A stretch of 64,000 nucleotides of DNA from Channa striata (lineage: Eukaryota; Chordata; Actinopteri; Anabantiformes; Channidae): positions 3,422,501-3,486,500 of the forward strand of contig CM065176.1 in NCBI GenBank assembly GCA_033026295.1, given 5' to 3'. The translations under genes and the position numbers were made by a program. Of this stretch, positions 10,701-24,600 are shown in pieces. The notes beneath the pieces are model-generated. The model had not been told where the DNA came from and did no database searches. It worked only from the letters and a program-made list of their open reading frames with translations. Within the stretch, counting starts at the first letter, position 1; each line of letters begins with the position of its first letter.

Positions 10701-13700
10701 TTTATTTGAGTTTGGTGCAGAAATTGTTAATTTTATTCTTGGCTACAAAACAGCATTTTCTCGCTGAGAAAAGGCGATTGCGAGCATAAAAGGATGCTTG
10801 AATTACATGCATTTACTGTCTTTTAAGGAAACATCCCACAAGCTTGTTTATATGTTCTGCTGAGTGGATTTAGGCTAAATAAGAAAGCAGACACAGTTTT
10901 ATTTGAGTTTGGTGCAGAAATTGTCAAATACAAGCTTGGCTCCAAAACAGCATTTTCTGGCTGACAAAAGGCGATTGCGAGCATTAAAGGATGCTTGAAT
11001 TACATGCATTTACTGTAGTTTAGGAAACATCCCACAAGTTTATTTTCAGTCTCTCCTGAATGGATTTAGGTTAAATAAGAAAGCAGACACAGTTTTATTT
11101 CAGTTTGGTGCAGAAATTGTTAATTACAAACTTTAGTTCTAAAACAGCATTTCCTCGCTGAGAAAAGGCAATTGCGAGCATAAAAGGATGCTTGCATTTA
11201 CTTTCTTGTGGTATGCAAGCTTAGTTTTAGTCTCTCCTGAGTGGATTTAGGCTAAATAAGAAGGCAGACACAGTTTTATTTAAGTTTGGTGCAGAAAATG
11301 TTAAATACAAGCTTGGCTCCAAAACAGCATTTTCTCGCTGAGAAAAGGCGATTGCGAGCATAAAAGGATGCTTGCATTTACTTTCTTTTAAGGAAAACAT
11401 ACCACAAGCTTAGTTTTAGTCTCTCCTGAGTGGATTTAGGCTAAATAAGAAGGAAGACACAGTTTTATTTGAGTTCGGTGCAGAAATTGTTAAATACAAG
11501 CTTGGCTCCAAAACAGCATTTTCTCGCTGAGAAAAGGCGATTGCGAGCATAAAAGGATGCTTGAATTACATGCATTCACTGTCTTTTAATGAAACATACC
11601 ACAAGCTTATTTTCAGTCTCTCCTGAGTGGATTTAGGCTAAATAAGAAGGCAGACACAGTTTTATTTGAGTTCGGTGCAGAAATTGTTAAATTCATTCTT
11701 GGCTCCAAAACAGCATTTTCTCGCTGACAAAAGGCGATTGCGAGCATAAAAGGATGCTTGAATTACATGCATTTACTGTCTTTTAAGGAAACATCCCACA
11801 AGCTTATTTTCAGTCGCTCCTGAGTGGATTTAGGCTAAATAAAGAAGGCAGACACAGTTTTATTTGAGTTTGGTGCAGAAATTGTTAAATACAAGCTTGG
11901 CTCCAAAACAGCATTTTCTCGCTGAGAAAAGGTGATTGCGAGCATAAAAGGATGCTTGCATTTACTTTCTTTTAAGGAAAACATACCACAAGCTTAGTTT
12001 TAGTCTCTCCTGAGTGGATTTAGGCTAAATAAGAAGGCAGACACATTATTATTTGAGTTCGGTGCAGAAATTGTTAAATACAAGCTTGGCTCCAAAACAG
12101 CATTTTCTCGCTGAGAAAAGGCGATTGCGAGAATAAAAGGATGCTTGAATTACATGCATTTACTGTGTTTTAACGAAACATCCCACAAGCTTATTTTCAG
12201 TTTCTCCTTAGTGGATTTAGGCTAAATAAGAAGGCAGACTCAGTTTTATTTGAGTTTGGTGCAGAAATGGTTAAATACAAGCTTGGCTCCAAAACAGCAT
12301 TTTCTCGCTGAGAAAAGGCGATTAAGTAGAATAAAAGGATGCTTGAATTACATGCATTTACTGTGTTTTAACGAAACATCCCACAAGCTTATTTTCAGTC
12401 TCTCCTTAGTGGAATTAGGCTAAATAAGAAGGCAGACTCAGTTTTATTTGAGTTTGGTGCAGAAATGGTTAAATACAAGCTTGGCTCCAAAACAGCATTT
12501 TCTCGCTGAGAAAAGGCAATTGCGAGCATAAAAGGATGCTTGCATTTACTTTCTTTTAAGGAAAACATACCGCAAGCTTTGTTTTAGTCTCTCCTGAGTG
12601 TATTTAGGCTAAATAAGAAGGCAGACACAGTTTTATTTGAGTTTGGAGCAGAAATTGTTAATTTTATTCTTGGCTACAAAACAGCATTTTCTCGCTGACA
12701 AAAGGCGATTGCGAGCATAAAAGGATGCTTGCATTTACTTTCTTTTAAGGAAAAACATACCACAAGCTTATTTTTAGTCTCTCCTGAGTGGATTTAAAAA
12801 GGCAGACACAGTTTTATTTGAGTTCGGTGCACAAATTGTTAAATTTATTCTTGGCTCCAAAACAGCATTTTCTCGCTGAGAAAAGGCGATTGCGAGCATA
12901 AAATGATGCTTGAATTACATGCATTTACTGTCTTTTAAGGAAACATCCCACAAGCTCATTTTCAGTCTCTCCTGAGTGGATTTAGGCTAAATAAGAAGGC
13001 AGACAAAGTTTTATTTGAGTTTGGTGCAGAAATTGTTAAATACAAGCTTGGCTCCAAAACAGCATTTTCTCGCTGACAAAAGGCGATTGCGAGCATAAAA
13101 GGATGCTTGAATTACATGCATTTACTGTGTTTTAACGAAACATCCCACAAGCTTGTTTACATGTTCTGCTTAGTACATTTAGGCTAAATAAGAAGGCAGA
13201 CACAGTTTTATTTGAGTTTGGTGCAGAAATTGTTAAATACAAGCTTGGCTCCAAAACAGCATTTTTCTGGCTGAGAAAAGGCGATTGCGAGCATAAAAGG
13301 ATGCTTGAATTACATGCATTTACTGTAGTTTAAGGAAACGTCCCACAAGCTTATTTTCAGTCTTTCCTGAGTGGATTTAGGTTAAATCAGAAGCCAGACA
13401 CAGTTTTATTTGAGTATGGTGCAGAAATTGTTAAATACAACCTTTAGTTCTAAAACAGCATTTCCTGGCTGAGAAAAAGGCGATTGCGAGCATAAAAGGA
13501 TGCTTGCATTTACTTTCTTTTAAGGAAAACATACCGCAAGCTTTGTTTTAGTCTCTCCTGAGTGGATTTAGGCTAAATAAGAAGTCAGATACAGTTTTAT
13601 TTGAGTTTGGTGCAGAAATTGTTAATTTTATTCTTGCCTACAAAACAACATTTTCTAGCTGAGAAAAGGCGATTGCGAGCATAAAATGATGCTTGAATTA

Positions 13701-15639
13701 CATGCATTTACTGTGTTTTAAGGAAACCTCCCACATGCTTATTTTCAGTCTCTCCTGAGTGGATTTAGGCTAAATAAGAAGGCAGACACAGTTTTATTTG
13801 AGTTTGGTGCAGAAATTGTTAAATACAAGCTTGGCTCCAAAACAGCATTTTCTGGCTGACAAAAGGCGATTGCGAGCATTAAAGTATGCTTGAATTACAT
13901 GTATTTACTGTCTTTTAAGGAAACATACCACAAGCTTATTTTCAGTCTCTCCTGAGTGGATTTAGGCTAAATAAGAAGTCAGACACAGTTTTATTTGAGT
14001 TTGGTGCAGAAATTGTTAAATACAAGCTTTGCTCCAAAACAGCATTTTCTCGCTGACAAAAGGCGATTGCGAGCATAAAAGGATGCTTGAATTACATGCA
14101 TTTACTGTGTTTTAACGAAACATCCCACAAGCTTGTTTACATGTTCTGCTTAGTACATTTAGGCTAAATAAGAAGGCAGACACAGTTTTATTTGAGTTTG
14201 GTGCAGAAATTGTTAAATACAAGCTTGGCTCCAAAACAGCATTTTTCTGGCTGAGAAAAGGTGATTGCGAGCATAAAAGGATGCTTGAATTACATGCATT
14301 TACTGTAGTTTAAGGAAACATCCCACAAGCTTATTTTCAGTCTTTCCTGAGTGGATTTAGGTTAAATCAGAAGGCAGACACAGTTTTATTTGAGTTCGGT
14401 GCAGAAATTGTTAAATTCATTCTTGGCTCCAAAACAGCATTTTCTCGCTGACAAAAGGCGATTGCGAGCATAAAAGGATGCTTGAATTACATGCATTTAC
14501 TGTCTTTTAAGGAAACATCCCACAAGCTTGTTTACATGTTCTGCTTAGTACATTTAGGCTAAATAAGAAGGCAGACACAGTTTTATTTGAGTTTGGTGCA
14601 GAAATTGTTAAATACAAGCTTGGCTCCAAAACAGCATTTTTCTGGCTGAGAAAAGGTGATTGCGAGCATAAAAGGATGCTTGAATTACATGCATTTACTG
14701 TGTTTTAAGGAAACCTCCCACATGATTATTTTCAGTCTCTCCTGAGTGGATTTAGACTAAATAAGAAGGCAGACACAGTGTTATTTGAGTTTGGTGCAGA
14801 AATTGTTAAATACAAGCTTGGCTCCTAAACAGCATTTTCTCGCTGAGAAAAGGCGATTGCGAGCATAAAAGGATGCTTGCATTTATTTTCTTTTAAGGAA
14901 AACATACCGCAAGCTTTGTTTTAGTCTCTCCTGAGTGGATTTAGGCTAAATAAGAAGGCAGACACAGTTTTATTTGAGTTTGGTGCAGAAATTGTTAAAT
15001 ACAAGCTTGGCTCCAAAACAGCATTTTCTCGCTGAGAAAAGGCGATTAAGTAGAATAAAAGGATGCTTGAATTACATGCATTTACTGTGTTTTAACGAAA
15101 CATCCCACAAGCTTATTTTCAGTTTCTCCTTAGTGGATTTAGGCTAAATAAGAAGGCAGACTCAGTTTTATTTGAGTTTGGTGCAGAAATGGTTAAATAC
15201 AAGCTTGGCTCCAAAACAGCATTTTCTCGCTGAGAAAAGGCGATTGCGAGAATAAAAGGATGCTTGAATTACATGCATTTACTGTGTTTTAACGAAACAT
15301 CCCACAAGCTTATTTTCAGTCTCTCCTTAGTGGAATTAGGCTAAATAAGAAGGCAGACTCAGTTTTATTTGAGTTTGGTGCAGAAATGGTTAAATACAAG
15401 CTTGGCTCCAAAACAGCATTTTCTCGCTGAGAAAAGGCAATTGCGAGCATAAAAGGATGCTTGCATTTACTTTCTTTTAAGCTTTTAAAAACATACCACA
15501 AGCTTTGTTTTAGTCTCTCCTGAGTGTATTTAGGCTAAATAAGAAGGCAGACACAGTTTTATTTGATTTTGGTGCAGAAATTGTTAATTTTATTCTTGGC
15601 TACAAAACAGCATTTTCTCGTTGACAAAAGGCGATTGAG

Positions 15640-18600
15640 AGCATAAAAGGATGCCTGCATTTACTTTCTTTTAAGGAAAAACATACCACAAGCTTATTTT
15701 TAGTCTTTCCTGAGTGAATTTAGGTTAAATCAGAAGGCAGACACAGTTTTATTTGAGTATGGTGCAGAAATTGTTAAATACAACCTTTAGTTCTAAAACA
15801 GCATTTCCTGGCTGAGAAAAAGGCGATTGCGAGCATAAAAGGATGCTTGCATTTACTTTCTTTTAAGGAAAACATACACAAGCTTTGTTTTAGTCTCTCC
15901 TGAGTGGATTTAGGCTAAATAAGAAGGCAGACACAGTTTTATTTGAGTTTGGTGCAGAAATTGTTAATTTTATTCTTGCCTACAAAACAGCATTTTCTAG
16001 CTGAGAAAAGGCGATTGCGAGCATAAAATGATGCTTGAATTACATGCATTTACTGTGTTTTAAGGAAACCTCCCACATGCTTATTTTCAGTCTTTCCTGA
16101 GTGGATATAGGTTAAATCAGAAGGCAAACACAGTTTTATTTGAGTTTGGTGCAGAAATTGTTAAATACAACCTTTAGTTCTAAAACAGCATTTCCTGGCT
16201 GAGAAAAAGGCGATTGCGAGCATTAAATGATGCTTGAATTACATGCATTTACTGTCTTTTAAGGAAACATCCCACAAGCTTGTTTACATGTTCTGCTTAG
16301 TACATTTAGGCTAAATAAGAAGGCAGAGACAGTTTTATTTGAGTTTGGTGCAGAAATTGTTAAATACAACCTTTAGTTTTAAAACAGCATTTCCTGGCTG
16401 AGAAAAAGGCGATTGCGAGCATAAAAGGATGCTTGCATTTACTTTCTTTTAAGGAAAACATACATAAGCTTTGTTTTAGTCTCTCCTGAGTGGAATTAGG
16501 CTAAATAAGAAGGCAGACACAGTTTTATTTGATTTTGGTGCAGAAATTGTTAAATTTATTCTTGGCTCCAAAACAGCATTTTCTCGTTGAAAAAGGCGAT
16601 TGCGAGCATAAAATGATGCTTGAATTACATTCATTTAGTGTAGTTTAAGGAAACATCCCACAAGCTTATTTTCAGTCTCTCCTGAGTGGATTTAGGCTAA
16701 ATAAGAAGGCAGACACAGTTTTCTTTGAGTTTGGTGCAGAAATTGTTAAATTTATTCTTGGCTCCAAAACAGCATTTTTCGCTGAGAAAAGACGATTGCG
16801 AGCATAAAAGGATGCTTGAATTACATGCATTTACTGTCTTTTAAGGAAACATCCCACAAGCTTATTTTCAGTCTCTCCTGAGTGGATTTAGGCTAAATAA
16901 GAAGGCAGACACAGTATTATTTGAGTTTGGTGCAGAAATTGTTAAATACAAGCTTGCCTCCAAAACAGCATTTTCTCGCTGACAAAAGGCGATTGCGAGC
17001 ATAAAAGGATACTTGAATTACATGCATTTACTGTAGTTTAAGGAAACATCCCACAAGCTTGTTTACATGTTCTGCTTAGTACATTTAGGCTAAATAAGAA
17101 GGCAGACACAGTTTTATTTGAGTTTGGTGCAGAAATTGTTAAATACAAGCTTTGGCTCCAAAACACCATTTTCTGGCTGAGAAAAGGCGATTGCGAGCAC
17201 AAAAGGATGCTTGAATTACATGCATTTACTGTAGTTTAAGGAAACATCCCACAAGCTTATGTTCAGTCTTTCCTGAGTGGATTTAGGCTAAATAAGAAGG
17301 CAGACACAGTTTTATTTGATTTTGGTGCAGAAATTGTTAAATTTATTCTTGGCTCCAAAACAGCATTTTCTCGTTGACAAAAGGCGATTGAGAGCATAAA
17401 AGGATGCCTGCATTTACTTTCTTTTAAGGAAAAACATACCACAAGCTTATTTTTAGTCTCTCCTGAGTGGATTTAAAAAGGCAGACACAGTTTTATTTGA
17501 GTTCGGTGCAGAAATTGTTAAATTTATTTTTGGCTCCAAAACAGCATTTTGTCGCTGAGAAAAGGCGATTAGTGAGCATAAAAGGATGCTTATATTACAT
17601 GCATTTACTGTCTTTTAAGGAAACATCCCACAAGCTTATTTTCAGTCTCTCCTGAGTGGATTTAGGCTAAATAAGAAGGCAGACACAGTATTATTTGAGT
17701 TTGGTGCAGAAATTGTTAAATACAAGCTGGGCTCCAAAACAGCATTTTCTCGCTGACAAAAAGCGATTGCGAGCATAAAAGGATGCTTGAATTACATGCA
17801 TTTACTGTAGTTTAAGGAAACATCCCACAAGCTTATTTTCAGTCTTTCCTGAGTGAATTTAGGTTAAATCAGAAGGCAGACACAGTTTTATTTGAGTATG
17901 GTGCAGAAATTGTTAAATACAACCTTTAGTTCTAAAACAGCATTTCCTGGCTGAAAAAGGCGATTGCGAGCATAAAAGGATGCTTGCATTTACTTTCTTT
18001 TAAGGAAAACATACCCACAAGCTTTGTTTTAGTCTCTCCTGAGTGGATTTAGGCTAAATAAGAAGGCAGACACAGTTTTATTTGAGTTTGGTGCAGAAAT
18101 TGTTAATTTTATTCTTGCCTACAAAACAGCATTTTCTAGCTGAGAAAAGGCGATTTGAGCATAAAATGATGCTTGAATTACATGCATTTACTGTGTTTTA
18201 AGGAAACCTCCCACATGCTTATTTTCATTCTCTCCTGAGTGGATTTAGGCTAAATAAGAAGGCAGACACAGTTTTATTTGAGTTTGGTGCAGAAATTGTT
18301 AAATACAAGCTTTACTCCAAAACAGCATTTTCTCGCTGACAAAAGGCGATTGCGAGCATAAAAGGATGCTTGAATTACATGCATTTACTGTAGTTTAAGG
18401 AAACATCCACAAGCTTATTTTCAGTCTCTCCTGAGTGGATTTAGGCTAAATAAGAAGGCAAACACAGTTTTATTTGAGTTTGGTGCAGAAATTGTTAAAT
18501 ACAACCTTTAGTTCTAAAACAGCATTTCCTGGCTGAGAAAAAGGCGATTGCGAGCATTAAATGATGCTTGAATTACATGCATTTACTGTCTTTTAAGGAA

Positions 18601-21600
18601 ACATCCATTTCCCACAAGCTTGTTTACATGTTCTGCTTAGTACATTTAGGCTAAATAAGAAGGCAGAGACAGTTTTATTTGAGTTTGGTGCAGAAATTGT
18701 TAAATACAACCTTTAGTTTTAAAACAGCATTTCCTGGCTGAGAAAAAGGCGATTGCGAGCATAAAAGGATGCTTGCATTTACTTTCTTTTAAGGAAAACA
18801 TACAAGCTTTGTTTTAGTCTCTCCTGAGTGGAATTAGGCTAAATAAGAAGGCAGACACAGTTTTATTTAAGTTTGGTGCAGAAATTGTTAAATACAAGTT
18901 TGGCTCCAAAACATCATTTTCTCGCTGAGAAAAGGCGATTATGAGCATAAAAGGATGCTTGAATTACATGCATTTACTGTCTTTTAAGGAAACCTCCCAC
19001 AAGCTTATTTTCAGTCTCTCCTGAGTGAATTTAGGTTAAATCAGAAGGCAGACACAGTTTTATTTGAGTATGGTGCAGAAATTGTTAAATACAACCTTTA
19101 GTTCTAAAACAGCATTTCCTGGCTGAGAAAAGGCGATTGCGAGCATAAAAGGATGCTTGCATTTACTTTCTTTTAAGGAAAACATACCGCAAGCTTTGTT
19201 TTAGTCTCTCCTGAGTGGATTTAAGCTAAATAAGAAGGCAGACACAGTTTTATTTGAGTTTGGTGCAGAAATTGTTAATTTTATTCTTGCCTACAAAACA
19301 GCATTTTCTAGCTGAGAAAAGGCGATTAAAGCATAAAATGATGCTTGAATTACATGCATTTACTGTGTTTTAAGGAAACCTCCCACATGCTTATTTTCAT
19401 TCTCTCCTGGGTGGATTTAGGCTAAATAAGAAGGCAGACACAGTTTTATTTGAGTTTGGTGCAGAAATTGTTAAATACAAGCTTTACTCCAAAACAGCAT
19501 TTTCTCGCTGACAAAAGGCGATTGCGAGCATAAAAGGATGCTTGAATTACATGCATTTACTGTAGTTTAAGGAAACATCCCACAAGCTTATTTTCAGTCT
19601 CTCCTGAGTGGATTTAGGCTAAATAAGAAGGCAAACACAGTTTTATTTGAGTTTGGTGCAGAAATTGTTAAATACAACCTTTAGTTCTAAAACAGCATTT
19701 CCTGGCTGAGAAAAAGCGATTCTCTCTGAGCATTAAATGATGCTTGAATTACATGCATTTACTGTCTTTTAAGGAAACATCCCACAAGCTTGTTTACATG
19801 TTCTGCTTAGTACATTTAGGCTAAATAAGAAGGCAGAGACAGTTTTATTTGAGTTTGGTGCAGAAATTGTTAAATACAACCTTTAGTTTTAAAACAGCAT
19901 TTCCTGGCTGAGAAAAAGGCGATTAAAACAGAGCATAAAAGGATGCTTGCATTTACTTTCTTTTAAGGAAAACATACGGCAAGCTTTGTTTTAGTCTCTC
20001 CTGAGTGGAATTAGGCTAAATAAGAAGGCAGACACAGTTTTATTTAAGTTTGGTGCAGAAATTGTTAAATACAAGTTTGGCTCCAAAACATCATTTTCTC
20101 GCTGAGAAAAGGCGATTGCGAGCATAAAAGGATGCTTGAATTACATGCATTTACTGTCTTTTAAGGAAACCTCCCACAAGCTTATTTTCAGTCTCTCCTG
20201 AGTGAATTTAGGTTAAATCAGAAGGCAGACACAGTTTTATTTGAGTATGGTGCAGAAATTGTTAAATACAACCTTTAGTTCTAAAACAGCATTTCCTGGC
20301 TGAGAAAAAGGCGATTGCGAGCATTAAATGATGCTTGAATTACATGCATTTACTGTCTTTTAAGGAAACATCCCACAAGCTTGTTTACATGTTCTGCTTA
20401 GTACATTTAGGCTAAATAAGAAGGCAGAGACAGTTTTATTTGAGTTTGGTGCAGAAATTGTTAAATACAACCTTTAGTTTTAAAACAGCATTTCCTGGCT
20501 GAGAAAAAGGCGATTGCGAGCATAAAAGGATGCTTGCATTTACTTTCTTTTAAGGAAAACATACAAGCTTTGTTTTAGTCTCTCCTGAGTGGAATTAGGC
20601 TAAATAAGAAGGCAGACACAGTTTTATTTGATTTTGGTGCAGAAATTGTTAAATTTATTCTTGGCTCCAAAACAGCATTTTCTCGTTGAAAAAGGCGATT
20701 GCGAGCATAAAATGATGCTTGAATTACATTCATTTAGTGTAGTTTAAGGAAACATCCCACAAGCTTATTTTCAGTCTCTCCTGAGTGGATTTAGGCTAAA
20801 TAAGAAGGCAGACACAGTTTTCTTTGAGTTTGGTGCAGAAATTGTTAAATTTATTCTTGGCTCCAAAACAGCATTTTTCGCTGAGAAAAGACGATTGCGA
20901 GCATAAAAGGATGCTTGAATTACATGCATTTACTGTCTTTTAAGGAAACATCCCACAAGCTTATTTTCAGTCTCTCCTGAGTGGATTTAGGCTAAATAAG
21001 AAGGCAGACACAGTATTATTTGAGTTTGGTGCAGATATTGTTAAATACAAGCTTGCCTCCAAAACAGCATTTTCTCGCTGACAAAAGGCGATTGCGAGCA
21101 TAAAAGGATACTTGAATTACATGCATTTACTGTAGTTTAAGGAAACATCCCACAAGCTTGTTTACATGTTCTGCTTAGTACATTTAGGCTAAATAAAAAG
21201 GCAGACACAGTTTTATTTGAGTTTGGTGCAGAAATTGTTAAATACAAGCTTGGCTCCAAAACACCATTTTCTGGCTGAGAAAAGGCGATTGCGAGCACAA
21301 AAGGATGCTTGAATTACATGCATTTACTGTAGTTTAAGGAAACATCCCACAAGCTTATGTTCAGTCTTTCCTGAGTGGATTTAGGCTAAATAAGAAGGCA
21401 GACACAGTTTTATTTGATTTTGGTGCAGAAATTGTTAAATTTATTCTTGGCTCCAAAACAGCATTTTCTCGTTGACAAAAGGCGATTGAGAGCATAAAAG
21501 GATGCCTGCATTTACTTTCTTTTAAGGAAAAACATACCACAAGCTTATTTTTAGTCTCTCCTGAGTGGATTTAAAAGGCAGACACAGTTTTATTTGAGTT

Positions 21601-24600
21601 GGTGCAGAAATTGTTAAATTTATTTTTGGCTCCAAAACAGCATTTTGTCGCTTAGAAAAGGCGATTGCGAGCATAAAAGGATGCTTATATTACATGCATT
21701 TACTGTCTTTTAAGGAAACATCCCACAAGCTTATTTTCAGTCTCTCCTGAGTGGATTTAGGCTAAATAAGAAGGCAGACACAGTATTATTTGAGTTTGGT
21801 GCAGAAATTGTTAAATACAAGCTGGGCTCCAAAACAGCATTTTCTCGCTGACAAAAAGCGATTGCGAGCATAAAAGGATGCTTGAATTACATGCATTTAC
21901 TGTAGTTTAAGGAAACCATACCACAAGCTTATTTTCAGTCTTTACTGAGTGGATTTAGGTTAAATCAGAAGGCAGACACAGTTTTATTTGAGTTTGGTGC
22001 AGAAATTGTTAAATACAAACTTTTGTTCTAAAACAGCATTTCCTGGCTGAGAAAAAGGCGATTGCGAGCATTAAAGGAGCATAAAAGGATGCTTGCATTT
22101 ACTTGTTAAATACAACCATTTATTTTCTTTTAAGGAAAACATACACAAGCTTTGTTTTAGTCTCTCCTGAGTGGAATTAGGCTAAATAAGAAGGCAGACA
22201 CAGTTTTATTTAAGTTTGGTGCAGAAATTGTTAAATACAAGTTTGGCTCCAAAACATCATTTTCTCGCTGAGAAAAGGCGATTGCGAGCATAAAAGGATG
22301 CTTGAATTACATGCATTTACTGTCTTTTAAGGAAACCTCCCACAAGCTTATTTTCAGTCTCTCCTGAGTGAATTTAGGTTAAATCAGAAGGCAGACACAG
22401 TTTTATTTGAGTATGGTGCAGAAATTGTTAAATACAACCTTTAGTTCTAAAACAGCATTTCCTGGCTGAGAAAAAGGCGATTGCGAGCATAAAAGGATGC
22501 TTGCATTTACTTTCTTTTAAGAAAAACATACCGCAAGCTTTGTTTTAGTCTCTCCTGAGTGGATTTAGGCTAAATAAGAAGGCAGACACAGTTTTATTTG
22601 AGTTTGGTGCAGAAATTGTTAATTTTATTCTTGCCTACAAAACAGCATTTTCTAGCTGAGAAAAGGCGATTGCGAGCATAAAATGATGCTTGAATTACAT
22701 GCATTTACTGTGTTTTAAGGAAACCTCCCACATGCTTATTTTCATTCTCTCCTGGGTGGATTTAGGCTAAATAAGAAGGCAGACACAGTTTTATTTGAGT
22801 TTGGTGCAGAAATTGTTAAATACAAGCTTTACTCCAAAACAGCATTTTCTCGCTGACAAAAGGCGATTGCGAGCATAAAAGGATGCTTGAATTACATGCA
22901 TTTACTGTAGTTTAAGGAAACATCCCACAAGCTTATTTTCAGTCTCTCCTGAGTGGATTTAGGCTAAATAAGAAGGCAAACACAGTTTTATTTGAGTTTG
23001 GTGCAGAAATTGTTAAATACAACCTTTAGTTCTAAAACAGCATTTCCTGGCTGAGAAAAAGGCGATTGCGAGCATTAAATGATGCTTGAATTACATGCAT
23101 TTACTGTCTTTTAAGGAAACATCCCACAAGCTTGTTTACATGTTCTGCTTAGTACATTTAGGCTAAATAAGAAGGCAGAGACAGTTTTATTTGAGTTTGG
23201 TGCAGAAATTGTTAAATACAACCTTTAGTTTTAAAACAGCATTTCCTGGCTGAGAAAAAGGCGATTGCGAGCATAAAAGGATGCTTGCATTTACTTTCTT
23301 TTAAGGAAAACATACGGCAAGCTTTGTTTTAGTCTCTCCTGAGTGGAATTAGGCTAAATAAGAAGGCAGACACAGTTTTATTTAAGTTTGGTGCAGAAAT
23401 TGTTAAATACAAGTTTGGCTCCAAAACATCATTTTCTCGCTGAGAAAAGGCGATTGCGAGCATAAAAGGATGCTTGAATTACATGCATTTACTGTCTTTT
23501 AAGGAAACCTCCCACAAGCTTATTTTCAGTCTCTCCTGAGTGAATTTAGGTTAAATCAGAAGGCAGACACAGTTTTATTTGAGTATGGTGCAGAAATTGT
23601 TAAATACAACCTTTAGTTCTAAAACAGCATTTCCTGGCTGAGAAAAAGGCGATTTGCGAGCATTAAATGATGCTTGAATTACATGCATTTACTGTCTTTT
23701 AAGGAAACATCCCACAAGCTTGTTTACATGTTCTGCTTAGTACATTTAGGCTAAATAAGAAGGCAGAGACAGTTTTATTTGAGTTTGGTGCAGAAATTGT
23801 TAAATACAACCTTTAGTTTTAAAACAGCATTTCCTGGCTGAGAAAAAGGCGATTGCGAGCATAAAAGGATGCTTGCATTTACTTTCTTTTAAGGAAAACA
23901 TACCGCAAGCTTTGTTTTAGTCTCTCCTGAGTGGAATTAGGCTAAATAAGAAGGCAGACACAGTTTTATTTGATTTTGGTGCAGAAATTGTTAAATTTAT
24001 TCTTGGCTCCAAAACAGCATTTTCTCGTTGAAAAAAGGCGATTGCGAGCATAAAATGATGCTTGAATTACATTCATTTAGTGTAGTTTAAGGAAACATCC
24101 CACAAGCTTATTTTCAGTCTCTCCTGAGTGGATTTAGGCTAAATAAGAAGGCAGACACAGTTTTCTTTGAGTTTGGTGCAGAAATTGTTAAATTTATTCT
24201 TGGCTCCAAAACAGCATTTTTTCGCTGAGAAAAGACGATTGCGAGCATAAAAGGATGCTTGAATTACATGCATTTACTGTCTTTTAAGGAAACATCCCAC
24301 AAGCTTATTTTCAGTCTCTCCTGAGTGGATTTAGGCTAAATAAGAAGGCAGACACAGTATTATTTGAGTTTGGTGCAGATATTGTTAAATACAAGCTTGC
24401 CTCCAAAACAGCATTTTCTCGCTGACAAAAGGCGATTGCGAGCATAAAAGGATACTTGAATTACATGCATTTACTGTAGTTTAACGAAACATCCCACAAG
24501 CTTGTTTACATGTTCTGCTTAGTACATTTAGGCTAAATAAGAAGGCAGACACAGTTTTATTTGAGTTTGGTGCAGAAATTGTTAAATACAAGCTTGGCTC